Positions 10,542 to 22,736 are shown, numbered from the stretch's first letter. The stretch is DNA of 64,000 nucleotides from Sambucus nigra (GCA_949130495.1 OX422221.1:146043405-146107404), one strand, 5' to 3'. Numbers and translations are program-made. The notes: generated by a model not told the origin, from the sequence alone.

Positions 10542-13475
10542 TGTGACGCCCCGACTAATTAAATACTGGGTAGCTACTCCTTTATTAAATTAATACAAAA
10601 TGCCAAGTTGGTCCAGTTAATAGCATCACTCTCGAAAACATTTTAATGATTACTAACCACCTAGTATTTAAAAAGTGAGTTGCCAAATTTTAAGTTAACT
10701 CTGATTAACATGCAACAAGAGGATAATGAAAGAATAACAACCATTCACCATAACGAAGCAATAGAATAACCAACAAAGTAATAATAAGTCCGGAGGAAAA
10801 CTCCTCACAACAATCCCACAACTGAACTAAGTATAACAATGTAACCTGAATTAATTACATGCCAAAAGTCTGAAAATCTGAAATAGGAAATGTTTCTAAT
10901 AGAAATGGGCGACATGCCCTACAACTGATGAAAGCTGAATATAGAGTCAAGATAGATGAAGCGTCTACTAGAAAAGTCCTGTAACTTCCACAAACAGCTA
11001 CAGCTCGTCACCTGAATGAGAATCCTAAGCATGGTGTCCTTGTGGCTGGGCACCTAAAAATGGTTTTTACAAAAATAGATTTGAAAGCAAACGGGTCAGA
11101 GCCCGAAAGTGGAGAGTATTTTAAAATAGCAAGTGCTTTAATGACATTAAAACAATGAATGCAAAATACATGTTAGGACGTGCACTCTCATGAAATACTC
11201 ACCTCTCGACTAATTGTGCACTCCTAACGAATAGCACCTATCTAAGTGATATTTTTATCTAACTAAACTGACATGAGTTCTATCCTTTCTACTCGGTTCT
11301 CATTATACATTCTAACGTCATCAATTAAGTAGGGGGCTTTACTTAAACTCGGATTCTCAATTATAAGCAATACAATTCATTACAGGTTATCCCTTTATAG
11401 TTACTCAAAGCGTTTCTGTATATATGCGCACAATACCAACATGAAAGTTCTCATTAATCTAAGTGTATATTAGTCACGCCATAAATATACAATACAAGCA
11501 CCCGAGACTAAGATGCGGTGCACACATACTCTGCTATCCATCCCGGTACATCAGGTACATAAGGATCATGCATTCCGAATATCTCAGGAATCGTTCTCAG
11601 ATAATAGCAAATCACAAACAATGGAGGCGAACACAGTCACATCACATGGGTCATGCACATACCTACGCTCCCACGATCAGCAGACTTATTAACATCCCAA
11701 TAAGTCCTTCTCTAACCTATGTTCTCGAGGTACCAATATAAATCCGGGCAACACAAGGATTAGAGGGCCCTAAGCGAACGTAAACCCCCCGTGATAGCAA
11801 GTATGGTAGGTATGTCATACACATAAAATCATATACGTATACTACGTATACACATCTTAGTAATCACCGTAATTTATTTGTGGTACACTTCTCATTATCG
11901 TACCGACTTATAATGTTGCACAATTCATAAGTTCCCGGTTAATTCAATTATTTAAGCCGTCAATAATTCTCGCATCGTAATAGTCACTCACGTCCTATTC
12001 CACAATTTCCATTCAATTCAAATCACACTTCTATGTTTTACTCCTCAATATATACCAAATATCCCAACTATAATAATTTATCATCAAGGGAATGTTATCT
12101 CTACAATTAAACAAGGTTACGGGACACGCGAAATCAAAACAGGCCAAAAAGCCTAAACTGTCAGCTCGTTAAAAGTCTCGTTCGAACGAGGCTGTTTGAA
12201 CGAGAGTTCATTCGAACGAACTGGGCATCTAACGAGATCTCGTTCGAACGAAAGACATCGAACGAACATCCCTCTCGTTAGAAGGAAAACTATCAACTCG
12301 TTAGAAGCTCGTTCGAACGAGCTCGTTCGAACGACCTGGGCAGGCCTTCTAACGAGGTGACAGTTTGAGCCCAGAAAATTCCTATTACGTTTTTCCAACT
12401 TTTCTTCACCTCTAATCTTATCTAAAGGTCATTCCAACAAGGTTTCAAGGTTTCTAATCATCCCTAAACATATTACATTCGTATAACAACATTTATATGG
12501 GGTCTAATCATCCCAAACCACATCCAATCATCAAATCTCTCCAATTTTCCCCAATTTTCAAGAACATGAACCCTAGAAATTTAAAGTCTTCCATAGTTAT
12601 AATTAAATCCGTTTTGCAATATAAAAAGTAGTAATTCTCTTAGTTCAATCATCCAATAACAGTTCTACATGCAATCCTACATTAAAATCTGAATTCACAA
12701 CTCCAATTTCATGGGTTTTTATAGATCTCCCAAAAATAATACAATTATATGAATTTCCTACACATGGAAGAAGCATTCTTTGCAAAAACGAAATTAAACC
12801 ACTTGCCTTATGTCTTTCTCTGATTTTGATATCGAATCTAGAAGGTTGAATTGTCCTCTCTCTCTCTCTCTGCAGAATTCTCTTCTCTTTCTCTCTCTAC
12901 AATTTCTTCTCTCAGGATGACAATGGAGATGGAGGTTGGTTTGGCAAGTTTAAGGTTTCTAAACTTATCCCGTAGCCCACTACCTAGATTGGGGTTGGAA
13001 ATGGCTTAGTGGGTTAAGACTAAGTCAGATTTTTAACTCTAATTTTCGTGGGTTTTAATTCCCCAAATTCTAAAATTACCAAACTACCCTTTTACGTTGC
13101 CGGTATGGCCTAAAAATGCCCCGGGACCCAAACTAAACCCCCGGCTAGTGTTTTCTGACTATTTCGGCCCTTTCGGACGCGTTGGCGCACTCAAAACGAC
13201 CATACGGTTAATAAAAATAAAATTCACTTTTTAATTAAAATAATTATATTCCTGACGCGACTGTCACACACGTCCCAACAAAATTTCCAAATTGTCGTAT
13301 TTCAATCTCACGACAAATTTCATGATTCAATATTCATATATAGCCATATATACTCATTAAAATCAAATACCAACTCGCATCTCGCTAGTATTTTTATCCG
13401 GATTAATTTCCAATTAATACACATTTAATTAAATTAATCCCATAAATAAATATCATAAAAATACGGGGTATTACA
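10542..13475 (-). mobile_element. Solo LTR of a Tekay/Del-like gypsy element inside the B 5' LTR
   Basis: A 2934-bp block begins TGTGACGCCCCG and ends GGGGTATTACA, flanked by a perfect GTTTT target duplication (10537-10541, 13476-13480). No pol or gag can be read, so it is best explained as a solo LTR left by LTR-LTR recombination. The orientation (- sense) is inferred from similar layout to the LTR of C: an ACGGGTCAGAGCCCG motif (11093-11107), a palindrome cluster (12177-12340) and a CT-rich tract (12854-12910). ORFs at 11463-11741 and 12153-12398 look like accidents of the LTR. Confidence 0.8.
12177..12340. repeat. Cluster of TTCGAA-centred palindromes in the solo LTR
   Basis: CTCGTTCGAACGAG at 12177-12190 is a perfect 14-bp palindrome and AGCTCGTTCGAACGAGCT at 12306-12323 a perfect 18-bp one. 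Further copies with a TTCGAA core lie near 12211, 12241 and 12325, and a variant near 12258. TAACGAG/CTCGTTA half-sites are interspersed. Confidence 0.85.
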
Positions 13476-15486
13476 GTTTTTTCCATTAAAGCATGAACTT
13501 CGAAATAATATTCAAAACTCAGTTTAAAGATTTGAATGTCTTCATTAGAACCTAAGAAACTCGAGTGTAATGATCAAATCCCATGAATGTGCGTAATAAA
13601 CTCTAATCGATTGAAAGTGTATTATGAACCAGAAAACTGAAAACCTCAAATTGTCCCTGTATAATTCATCTCAAACCTTGAAATGAAAACCAAACTACTC
13701 CTACACGTAGCAGAAACCAAACGATATTCGTAAGAATCCCTACCATATCCTTGAAAGCAACGAATCTTAAATCAAAATTTCAGTACGCGCAGTTATAGAA
13801 CTTGAGATATACTGCATCTCAATCCACAAAACCTATATATTTGGATTCCTTATGAAATTTTAGGTTGAGTTTGTTAAGAAATCATCGATAATTGTTTATA
13901 AATAAGGGAGAAATATCGAGTCAAAAATCAAAAACCTTAAAGTCAACTGTCGGGGGGAAGAAGATGAACTTTTTGACCAAAAACTTTAACCTCGTGCATG
14001 AGGGCGTGTGGTCAATCAGAAATTTCTGAATTTTTTTTCAATGTTTTTATTTTATTTTTCGGGTTAAAATGGTATACGGCAAGGCCAAGTTTGGTTCAGC
14101 CTAGCCTAAGTTATGGAAAAATTGGCTTTTAACTTTGAAATATTTTCCTAAATTGCAATTTAACCCCTCCTGACTTTTTCAACTGATAAATTTGAAGCCC
14201 AAACTTTGTCTATAAATACTGCAAAAATATTTTAACACAAAAAGTCTCCTACACCAAAGTTCAAACATGACCTTATATCCAAGATTTTAAAATTCCCAAA
14301 TTATTTACAATTAAACCTCCAAAACTTTAAAAGATACAGTTTTTTATATAAACTGACCAACCCAATACCAACTCCAACAAATACTTATATATCTAAAGAT
14401 TGTATATAGAGAATCAAGTACCGTCTCCTCCCAACATCCTCTTTTGATCCCTATATCATACAAAATACCAAGCAAGTAGCCTTTTTTTAAATCTTCATAG
14501 TAAACTTTGCGTATTGGACATACTGCTATTAATATCACTGTATGATAGCTCCTATTTACTCTTAGTATGTTCATGCTATAATATTTCCATACTACATATA
14601 TTATTAAATATCATTGATGTTTGAATTTGAATATAGATTAATTTAACCCCCACCTAATAACTGATATCATGTTCCCTATTGAATCAGTTTACCCATCCAC
14701 ATTTGTGCAAATATTTATATTATGAGCATCACTATTAACTAGGGAGTAAATGATGTGTTATCCCACGGAACATTCTACTTGGCCTAATGGTCTCATATGA
14801 TTAAGAGCATTGATTATTGCTACATACGTATGAGTGCTACTTTAATTATGTACCTAGCCAGTTACTCTTCCCCAAATATTTTGGGTTGATTTTATTTGGT
14901 TTTATTGATGGATTAATTACTTTTATACCCTTGAGTGAACTAATAAGTATAGGATTATTAGTTCAAAGATACTTGACCTTCTTTATATGATCCTTAATGA
15001 ACTGGTAAGTATGGTATTATTATGTAACCCTTAATAAAGTGATAATTATGGGATTATTATCTTTAATTCTTTAGCGTTGCTATACAAACACTGAATTCTA
15101 TACACACACCAACTCTCATCTATACATATACTTGTTATAGAACTGGTAAATTCTGCTTAACATATTTATGCTAATTCCCTTTTCCTCCATATGCTCTAGG
15201 AGAAAGAGGATAATATCTTTACCCCTTTAGACACAGATACCGGTCACATGTTTGCATACATGATTGTGTGGGCAGAGAATAAGCCAGATGGGAGCAAGGA
15301 GTGACACTTTTCAATTTTCTACTTTATAGTTCATGTTAAAAAAATGTAATTCACCCTTGTGAAGGTACTACCCGGTGTGTACTATTTTAATAATGAATTA
15401 AGTTTTGTTATTCCACAATAACTTTAATTAATTGTCTTATATATACTCTTTTGTGCATTCATACCAAAAATCAAGGTGTGACAAGT

Positions 15487-15501
15487 TGGTATCAAAGCAT
15501 G
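15487..15501 (+). other. Primer-binding site of element B (tRNA-iMet type)
   Basis: TGGTATCAAAGCATG lies three bases after the 5' LTR end. The standard plant iMet site is TGGTATCAGAGC, so there is one change in the first 12 positions. Confidence 0.85.
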
Positions 15502-15624
15502 CTTTAAATTTGACATATTGTTGGGTTCGTATTCTGTATGGGAAAAGAAATTTATTTGATATTTGTTCTTGTATCTTTTCATAACTTATTTTATTACTAT
15601 TATATAATAATACCATTTTGTAGA

Positions 15625-16020
15625 ATGGATAATTGGGATACATTTCTGTTCAGTGTGGAAATTGAGCCGAATAACCATTGGGAAACTAGAGTTCAAAAAG
15701 AAGCGTTATCAAGGCTAGGGGAAATAATCTGTTCAGTAGAAGAAGATTGGGTAGGTGCCAATAGAGATGTCAAGCGGTTAGTACTGAATAAAAGAGTTTT
15801 AGGTGAAATGCACGTTATGATAAAAGTAGATGACTACGTAAACGATCCAGTGATACTTCAAGAAGCTATCAATATTGCCCTCACAAATGCTCCACTGACC
15901 CCACCTATGTGTCCTAATGCGACGTCAAATGGCAAAGTGCATGGTGATTACTCTCCTAACACTAGTAATGACTCGACTAATGATTTCCCAGGCCAAGAAG
16001 ATTACCTAGTTAGTCTGTAA
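15625..16020 (+). CDS. Unidentified 131-codon ORF between PBS and gag of element B
   Basis: The frame from ATG at 15625 (MDNWDTFLF) to TAA at 16018 is uninterrupted, although the surrounding gag and pol are full of stops. The product has no signal peptide or membrane segment. It is acidic, with a Val/Ile-rich middle (GEMHVMIKVDDYVNDP) and a Ser/Thr/Asn-rich tail ending in QEDYLVSL. The ATG follows a pyrimidine-poor TTTTGTAG and gag follows TATATTTTAG|G, both of which could be 3' splice sites. An in-frame ATG at 15538 would add a hydrophobic leader but lies just after the PBS, so I prefer the later start. It could be an element-specific extra ORF, as in Ogre elements, or captured host sequence. 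I do not recognise it. Confidence 0.4.
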   Translation: MDNWDTFLFSVEIEPNNHWETRVQKEALSRLGEIICSVEEDWVGANRDVKRLVLNKRVLGEMHVMIKVDDYVNDPVILQEAINIALTNAPLTPPMCPNATSNGKVHGDYSPNTSNDSTNDFPGQEDYLVSL

Positions 16021-16291
16021 TCCAGCTCTGATGGCGAGGATGTTGTTCCTACTTAAAATCCAAAGTTAAAGTTATCTCCTAATGTATATAGCATAATAAA
16101 GTCTTGTATATTGTATGTCATATTAAGCCTTAGGAGATTAACTAACTGCTATAGTTAAGCACTAATGTAGAATTAGTATGTGATATATAACTTTAATGTA
16201 TCATACAACTTATCTTATATAATATAATAGGCAGGTGACATATCCTTATTTTATGATTCTTATTATTAAAATTGTTCTATTATATTTTAGG

Positions 16292-17130
16292 ATGGTTAGT
16301 ACTCGAATTACCTCCGCACGAACTCAAACTGAATAGACTCAAACTGAAGGAATTATACTATGTCTTCAGGAACTCACTTATGTAGCCTGGCAATAACAAA
16401 ATTCTCATTGTACTCCACAGAAATTTTTTAACGAAATCCGTAGGCTAAATGACCTTAAAGACTTTTTGAAAAAATAACCTCCATTTTTTTCTTGGAAAGC
16501 CAGGTGCCAGTGAAGCTGAGAAATGGATACGTCGGATTGTGAAAATTCTGAATGGAGTAGGTATAGATACCAATCTTGACATAACTTTAGCAACTTATAT
16601 GTTTGAAGGTGAAGCTGATTTTTGGTGGCAAGCAGTGTCATGTAACCAGAATGTTGTTAATTTTACTCGGGGCTGAACGAGATCAACGACCTGTTGATTT
16701 ATTAAAATTACAATAAGCTAATCTATCTGTAGTCTAGTACGAGGCCAAATTTATCGAGATATCTCATTACGCCCTTGAATATATAGATATTAAGATAAAT
16801 AAGTGGAAGAAACTTGAAAGAGGACTACATCCAAGAATCAAGAATTCGGTTGCTCCTTTACAAATCCATGAGTATTCTCAACTTATCGACGTTGCAACAA
16901 TTGTAGAACAAAATTATTTTGCCGTAATATGAATTTCTACCACCGTTACTAGAAATAATCATGTTATTAGAACCCCATATCAATCTTGACCTCATCCCCG
17001 TCTAAATTCGAGTGGACAAGCTTAATCCCAGATCCGTCACAACATAATGCGTTCAGTGATTCTTTGTCATGAATATCACGAAGTAGGATATATTCGGCCA
17101 CATTGCCCTAAGTTAAGTTCTATTCCAATC
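16292..17130 (+). pseudogene. gag of element B, decayed
   Basis: Pieces of a Retrotrans_gag domain are readable in changing frames. One is SEAEKWIRRIVKIL with FEGEADFWWQAV near 16505-16635, and another is AKFIEISHYALEY with WKKLERGLHPRIK near 16745-16850. A zinc-knuckle relic reads CHEYHEVGYIRPHCPK near 17068-17115; the second Cys has become Tyr and the His of the GH pair Tyr. At least two frameshifts and several stops. No DTGA-type protease follows: the sequence passes almost directly to the RT N-terminal region. Confidence 0.75.
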
Positions 17131-17289
17131 TGTCGTCAGACAAATAATCCCTCACAAAATCCAAAATCCCGTCCTATCCGAAATTAACCTAAGCCAAATC
17201 CTGTTAAGGAAATTGTGTCAATCCTGATTCGTGGAAAGATAATTATTCTTTTTCATTTCAAGGATCTGGTCCGTCTGAACCATTAAGTT

Positions 17290-18225
17290 TCCAAATTCAA
17301 AGCTCTTCTTTAATCCTAAACCTTTTAGAACAATTCAAAGATGTTTTTCCCAAAGAATTACCAGGATTACCCCTCTCGAGAAATCGAGTTTTGTGTCAAT
17401 CTTTATCCTAAAACATTTCCTATTTCGATACCTCCATATCAAGTGGCTCCTTTAGAACTGCGAGAACTCCGTACCCAATTAGATGACCTTCTTGAAAAAG
17501 TTTTTATTCGACTTAGTTCATCTACTTGAGGAGCTCTGGTATTATTTATCAAGAAACATGATGGAAGCTTTATATTATGCATAGACTATCGTAAATTGAA
17601 CTCAGTAAGTATTAAGAAAAAGTATCCTTTACCCCGAAAATGAGACCTATTTGATCAACTTAGAGGATCAAAGGTCTTTTCTAAAATAGGATTACTACCC
17701 GGTTACCATCAATTGCGCATTAGAGAAGAAGATATTCCGAAAGATGCTTTCCGAACTCGTTATTGACATTTCGAATTTATTGTAATGTCTTTTGGGTCAA
17801 CCAATCCACCCGCAACTTTTATTGATCTAATGCATAGAATCTTTAGGCCTTTTCTTGACCAATTTGTTATTGTTTTCGTTGACGGTATTCTTGTTTATTC
17901 TCAAAATCCAGTAGAATATGCCCAACATTTAGAAACAGTCTTAGGTACTCTCAAAAACTCATATGCTAAGAAGAGCAATTGTGATTTTTCAATGAAGGAA
18001 ATAAAAATTTTAGGGCATGTGATTTCTGAAAATGGAATCCAAGTCGATCCAACCAATATTTCAGCCATTTTAGAATGGAAAAATCCTACCAATATTTCCG
18101 AGATAAAGATTTTTATAGGATTAGCTGGATATTACCATTGTTTTGTAGAAGGATTTTCTTTCATTGCTCGCCCCCTTTTAAAGCTCATTAGGAAGGAAGT
18201 ACCATTTATATGGAGTGAATAATGT
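17290..18225 (+). pseudogene. Reverse transcriptase of element B, decayed
   Basis: Begins with the typical pre-RT segment (FKDVFPKELPGLP, then REIEFCVNLYPKT), continues through [27 protein letters not shown] and [11 protein letters not shown], and ends with the thumb segment FIGLAGYYHCFVEGFS. The catalytic box is FVDGILVYS, so the second Asp of the FxDD motif is Gly. In-frame stops lie near 17529, 17641, 17764 and 18222. The motif order and spacing match chromovirus RT. Confidence 0.85.
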
Positions 18226-18786
18226 AACCAATCAAAATTTTGAAGGACGAATTAACCACTGCTCTCGTCCTCACCATTCCTTTTAGTGATGTAAACTACG
18301 ATGTAGATACTGACGCCTCATTGAAAGGGTTAGGATGTGTGTTAATGCATAATGAGAAAGTTATAGAGTATGGTCCAAAATAACTCAAAACTCATGAATG
18401 TAATTACCCTATCCATGATCTTGAATTAGCAGTTGTAGTTTTGCGTTGAAAATTTGGTGTTGTTACCTTTATGATGAAAATTTTCAGTCTTTTTTGAACA
18501 TAAAAGTGTGAAATATATTTTTACTCAAAAGGGGTTGAATTTAAGATGACGACGCTGGATGGAATTTTTGGAAGATTATCGATTTAAATTAAATTGCCAT
18601 CCAGGTAAAGGCAATGTAGTAGCCGATGCTTTAAGTCAAAATCCAGTGGGAAGACTCCACACTTTAATTTCTTATGATATTGTTGCTGCCATAAGGCAAT
18701 ATGAACTTCGTTTGATATTCCTTTTCGCAAAATTTTCCAAAATCACTGCTTATCCTGAATTGAGAGAGAAAATCTTAGTTTAATAA
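18226..18786 (+). pseudogene. RNase H of element B, decayed
   Basis: Readable relics include VDTDASLKGLGCVL near 18305, HECNYPIHDLELAVVVL near 18395 and the end motif [13 protein letters not shown] near 18600. Several stops and frame changes separate them. It follows RT directly, as in all Ty3/gypsy pol. Confidence 0.75.
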
Positions 18787-18859
18787 ACCCAAGATTCTAT
18801 TGTACAAACCTCTTAAGATAAAAATCTTGGCTTCTCATTCGATAAGGAAACATGTTTAC

Positions 18860-19195
18860 GATTTAAAAATATAATGTATGTACCCAATGATTCATCTCTT
18901 GAAGAAGAAGCATTGCAAGAAGCCCATCGTTTGAAATTGATGATTCACCCCAGAAGTTTAAAAATGTACCGCGCCCTAAAGAAACAATATTGGTGGACAA
19001 ATATGAGAAATGATATCGAGAATTTTGTAAGGAAATATCTTACTTATCAATAAGTAAAGATAGAACAGTAACACCCTAGTGGAATCCTCCATCCCTTACC
19101 ATTTTTGAGTGGAAATGGGTTCATATTACCATGGATTTTGTCAGCGGATTATCTCATACGTTCGAAGAATATAATTCCATTGGGTAATAGTAGAC
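18860..19195 (+). pseudogene. Integrase N-terminal part of element B
   Basis: Contains LQEAHRLKLMIHPRS and KKQYWWTNMRNDIENFV, the H-H part and following helix of the HHCC zinc domain; the Cys pair is replaced near 19045 (YLTYQ). The core domain starts and is cut in the segment equal to WVIVDR by insertion of A at 19195/19196. The remainder resumes at 33227. Confidence 0.75.
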
Positions 19196-20191
19196 TGGTT
19201 GCCTCTAAACAGTGTATATGATTCAAGTGGAAATCGTCCTAACAAGTAGTAACCGGGAAAGACCAGGTACTGTATTCCTAAGGGATTGGACACTCCTAAG
19301 AGAAAAAGATTAGGATGAAGACAATTCTCTAAACGTCACATAGTAAAGTGTAAAAGATGATTTAACTATTTGAAATGTGATAGTGATTAAATGCTAAATT
19401 ATCATGCGTAATACTTAACAATTAACAAGTTACTTGCAAAGATTAAATAGAATCGAACTAAGTTAAGCTTAAGTTCAAGATAATAAGGGATTGAGAATCA
19501 TTCACCCACCTTAGCTTTGCTAATAGATAAGATAGGACTTGGTTCAAATTGATTCGAATCGAGCATAACTAATTAGATCCAAACATCAACCATGTATAGA
19601 TCAACTCATTTATGGAAGATTAGGGTTAGTTAATTATTGATAAAATGGGTTGGGGTTGTAGTAAAGCATCACAGACTAACCCTTGCATGACAAGGAGAGT
19701 TAAGAAACTAGAATACTCCAATACCAACACATGAAGTTCAATTATAGCAATTATAAATCAAACCCTAAATATGAAGTTTAAGCATCCAAGGTGGGGTTAT
19801 GATCCCCAACCTTAGGTTTAGCTACTCATGCTAGGAATAGGATTAAACATGAAAAGGAACAACATACTTAAACAAGTCGTCTATTTTAAACACACAACAC
19901 AAGATAAGGTAATATATGCAAACTAAAGCTAATAAAGCAATTAAGGTGGATATGGGTGAACAAAGATTGCATTAAACACAAGCAACTTGTAGTAATTAAA
20001 GCTTTACATGTAGTTGAAAATAATAAATATTATTGACCTAGGAGAGAGAAGAGAGTGTTTTCTGTATCCTACAAAATATCCCAAGTAAAACTATCCCTAC
20101 AAATGAAGGAAAAACCAAGTATAAAAACAAAAAAAAACCTATCCATAATGGCAAACTAGTAAATAGGAAGAAAATTGAAATCCTGCATACC

Positions 20192-20285
20192 CGAATCGAT
20201 TCGCAGGTGTGCGAATTGATTCTATGATAAGAAGATGACTCACTGTCTCCACCCGAATATATTCGCAGGTGTGCGAATCGATTCG
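20192..20285. repeat. Paired GAATCGATTC palindromes in the A LTR
   Basis: CGAATCGATTCG at 20192-20203 is a perfect 12-bp palindrome, followed by CAGGTGTG and a degenerate inverse copy. A second unit lies at about 20252-20285. The 5' LTR has the matching pair at about 32683-32773, more decayed. Confidence 0.8.
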
Positions 20286-20571
20286 CACCTTCCATCAAAA
20301 TCAACCTCCATGCTTTGGCTTTTTTTTCCCCAAGCCTCACCGAATCGTTCATAACGTCTTCGTTCTAGATCGAATTGAAGCACTGTCGAAGTCCACGCGA
20401 AGATGAGAAGTAGGGTTCTAACTTCCGTGAAGAGATCGGGATCAAACACCAAATGATGAATTTACTAAAATGCCCCCGACATTGCGACAGTCAACGAAAC
20501 TTCTCCAGGAATCAACCAAACTTCAAACATGCATTCCCGAGGCCTACAAATCTCGATTAAGATACAATTTG

Positions 20572-20619
20572 TATATATATATATATATATATATATGATG
20601 ATGATGATGATGATGATGA
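20572..20619. repeat. (AT)n(GAT)n microsatellite in A 3' LTR
   Basis: About 25 bp of AT followed by about 23 bp of GAT repeats. The 5' LTR carries about 52 bp of AT (33059-33110) and only two GAT units, so the tract has changed since insertion. Confidence 0.9.
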
Positions 20620-20727
20620 AATCAGAGGCTAGTTAATAAATGAGCAAAAGAACCGGGAACTACATGCACGGGAATGCTAGAATGTACAACTTAACGGGGT
20701 AAATAATACAATAAAAGTGACTAATCA

Positions 20728-20742
20728 CACCCCCTAACTTAT
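20728..20742 (-). other. Polypurine tract of element A
   Basis: On the - strand AAGTTAGGGGGTG directly precedes the LTR start TGATTAG. Confidence 0.8.
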
Positions 20743-20831
20743 ACATTGTTAGTCCCGAGGAATGAAGTATGAAGAAACAAGGGCCATCAACAAAACCAAA
20801 ACAGAAGAAATGCATACATAGAAGGAAAATG

Positions 20832-20932
20832 CCACTTTCGCGGGCGAACGATTGCTTTTAGCATATGCAATAAGTCGTTAAGCCCCTAGGCGACCCTAGG
20901 GGACGAGTATTATCTCGTGACGGTTTCCAGGG
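20832..20932 (-). promoter_or_regulatory. Three-hairpin module upstream of the 3' LTR of A
   Basis: Read on the - strand it runs CCCTGG...GAAACCG, ACGAG/CTCGT stem (20903-20907/20914-20918), CCCCTAGG-gtcg-CCTAGGGG hairpin (20883-20902), TTGC/GCAA hairpin (20852-20855/20867-20870), then CCCGCGAAAGTGG (20832-20844). The order and several stems match element E at 6847-6951, while the paired bases partly differ, as expected if structure is kept. Confidence 0.6.
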
Positions 20933-22325
20933 ATGACACCACAAACATCAACTCAACTCATACTATGATAAATCGAAAACCGATGCGAAGATCAACAATA
21001 ATCAAAGAAGCATAATTTATCAACAAAGTGAACAAAGCTCACACTAAAGACGACAATTATCGACATTAAATAATAACTTCAATAGAAATTGAAACCATAG
21101 AAATGCGATATAAGCGTACACATGTGGTAATTTAGATTTGACAGAATTTTCATAATCCATGTAAACGCTAAAGCATGCATACTCAAGTTCTCTCTGGTTG
21201 TTACACTCAACAATTATAAATAATCCGAAAAAGGATGTAACACACTTAGGACATGCGGGTATATGGAGTAATTGTAAAAGGAAATAAGGTCGCGCACATA
21301 TCATTAATGAAGAATGAAATATAAATGTGAAAAATACAATCTCATGAAAGGATACCACGTATTAACCAATGTGAAATGCACTTAAAGAAATTATCGCCAA
21401 TGTTAAACCTTTGAATCAAATCACCCTAGGATCAAATAGGACTTTTAAGGGATAGAATTTGGGCTAAACTAGGTCTAGGAAATGAAAGTTTATTTATGGG
21501 GGAAAATGGTATTCAGGAATAACACATGGGATAATGGGATTAGTAGGAAAAATAAGGAATTGAATTCGAATTCCAAAAGCAAGATATACAAGAGAGTGAG
21601 ACTTTTATTTTCATGCACTGGGTGAAATGGGATACACGCAACAAGGAACCATTTATTCTATTTTTCTTGCTTGCTTCTTTTTCTTTTTTTTTCTTTTCTC
21701 TTCTCGCATCCCATAAATAACAAACATCATTCAATCTCGGGAGTAATCCCAAATCACGGTACGGGACTTGCATAAGGGTAAGGTTAAGGGCATATCGGAT
21801 AAATAAAAAAAGAGGGCCTATGATCCTTTCCAAAAGTTTCATGTGATTCTAGGGACTCAACAACATTAAAAATCATGTTCAAGCGTCCATTTCAAGATGA
21901 AATCAATTAATATGCAGTCAATGAAGAGAAAATGAGATTAACAACAATATCATTTATCAAGAAAGAGATAGAGTATATGTATACGCTCACAAATGACGAT
22001 ATGTCTCGAATCTCACTTTTGTAAGGTATAGCATGCGCCTGATGATTACGAATTTGATACGCTTTAATCCATATCATAAATAATTATTTGTCTATGTACT
22101 TAAAGCTTCACACTTTAATTTCATGAGGATTTTCACAATGCAAACAATAAGGGCCTAAAGGCTAATAAATCAAAGCATGCTTCATATCTATACAATAGGA
22201 TAGGCCGATCATATAAGTAATCATTGGAGATATGGGAGAGAAATAGATTTTTTTTTTAGATTATAAAAAAATAAATAAATAAATAAATACTAACATGATA
22301 ACCGGTAACATAAATATAATCCATA

Positions 22326-22336
22326 CCCCCTAACTT
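22326..22336 (-). other. Second PPT-like motif of element A
   Basis: AAGTTAGGGGG on - is identical to the core of the true PPT at 20730-20740, and both are preceded by an ACTAACA context. Spacing is 1596 bp. Confidence 0.5.
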
Positions 22337-22736
22337 GAATGAAACATTGGCTCCAATGTTAGTATGGATAAAAAGGGAAAAGGGGTTAGAATATAATCAC
22401 CCCGTAAGGAGTAACTCGAAAAACATGCAACGACATACCTGTTACATGTTAGTACCAAAAACCATAATATATACATAAGAGAGATATATACAAGTGAAAA
22501 TGAGAAAATGAAACCGAGAATTTCCATTAATAATACCGAGTTGCATACATGTGGATTAAAAAAAACAAAAGCGAGAAAATACAATAATGAACCTTCTCAA
22601 TCCACAAAATATACAACTAAAATGTTTCAAACCAAAAGGCCAAAATAAAATAGTCCAAATAACTTCACAAACTCGAGTTCAAAATGCATTAAGCAATAGC
22701 AAAAGATATATAAAAAAAATCCCCCTAAGGGAAGTC

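Larger units (their letters stand above)
9750..15483 (+). repeat. 5' LTR of element B, split by a solo LTR
   Basis: Starts TGTAATAGCC and ends GGTGTGACA. Minus the 2934-bp insertion and one TSD copy it is about 2.8 kb, close to the 2841-bp 3' LTR. The two copies differ at many positions by eye, indicating age. The short ORFs at 14344-14574 and 15437-15643 are not shared features and are rejected as genes. Confidence 0.85.
19196..20727 (-). repeat. 3' LTR of element A (1532 bp)
   Basis: On + it reads TGGTTGCCTCTAAAC... to ...GTGACTAATCA; on - it begins TGATTAGTCAC and ends GGCAACCA. It contains two copies of the GAATCGATTC palindrome unit (20190-20285) and an (AT)n(GAT)n microsatellite. Confidence 0.9.
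20743..22736 (-). other. 3' non-coding region of element A
   Basis: About 2 kb between the env-like ORF and the PPT with no supported gene. It holds the hairpin module (20832-20932), a purine tract on the - strand (21655-21715) and a second PPT-like motif (22326-22336). Short ORFs here have no family features. The arrangement mirrors 4936-7015 of element E. Confidence 0.6.

Noticed and set aside
10542..13475. DNA transposon with TGT...ACA inverted ends
   Set aside because: The 5-bp TSD, TG/CA termini and layout shared with the C LTR favour a solo LTR.
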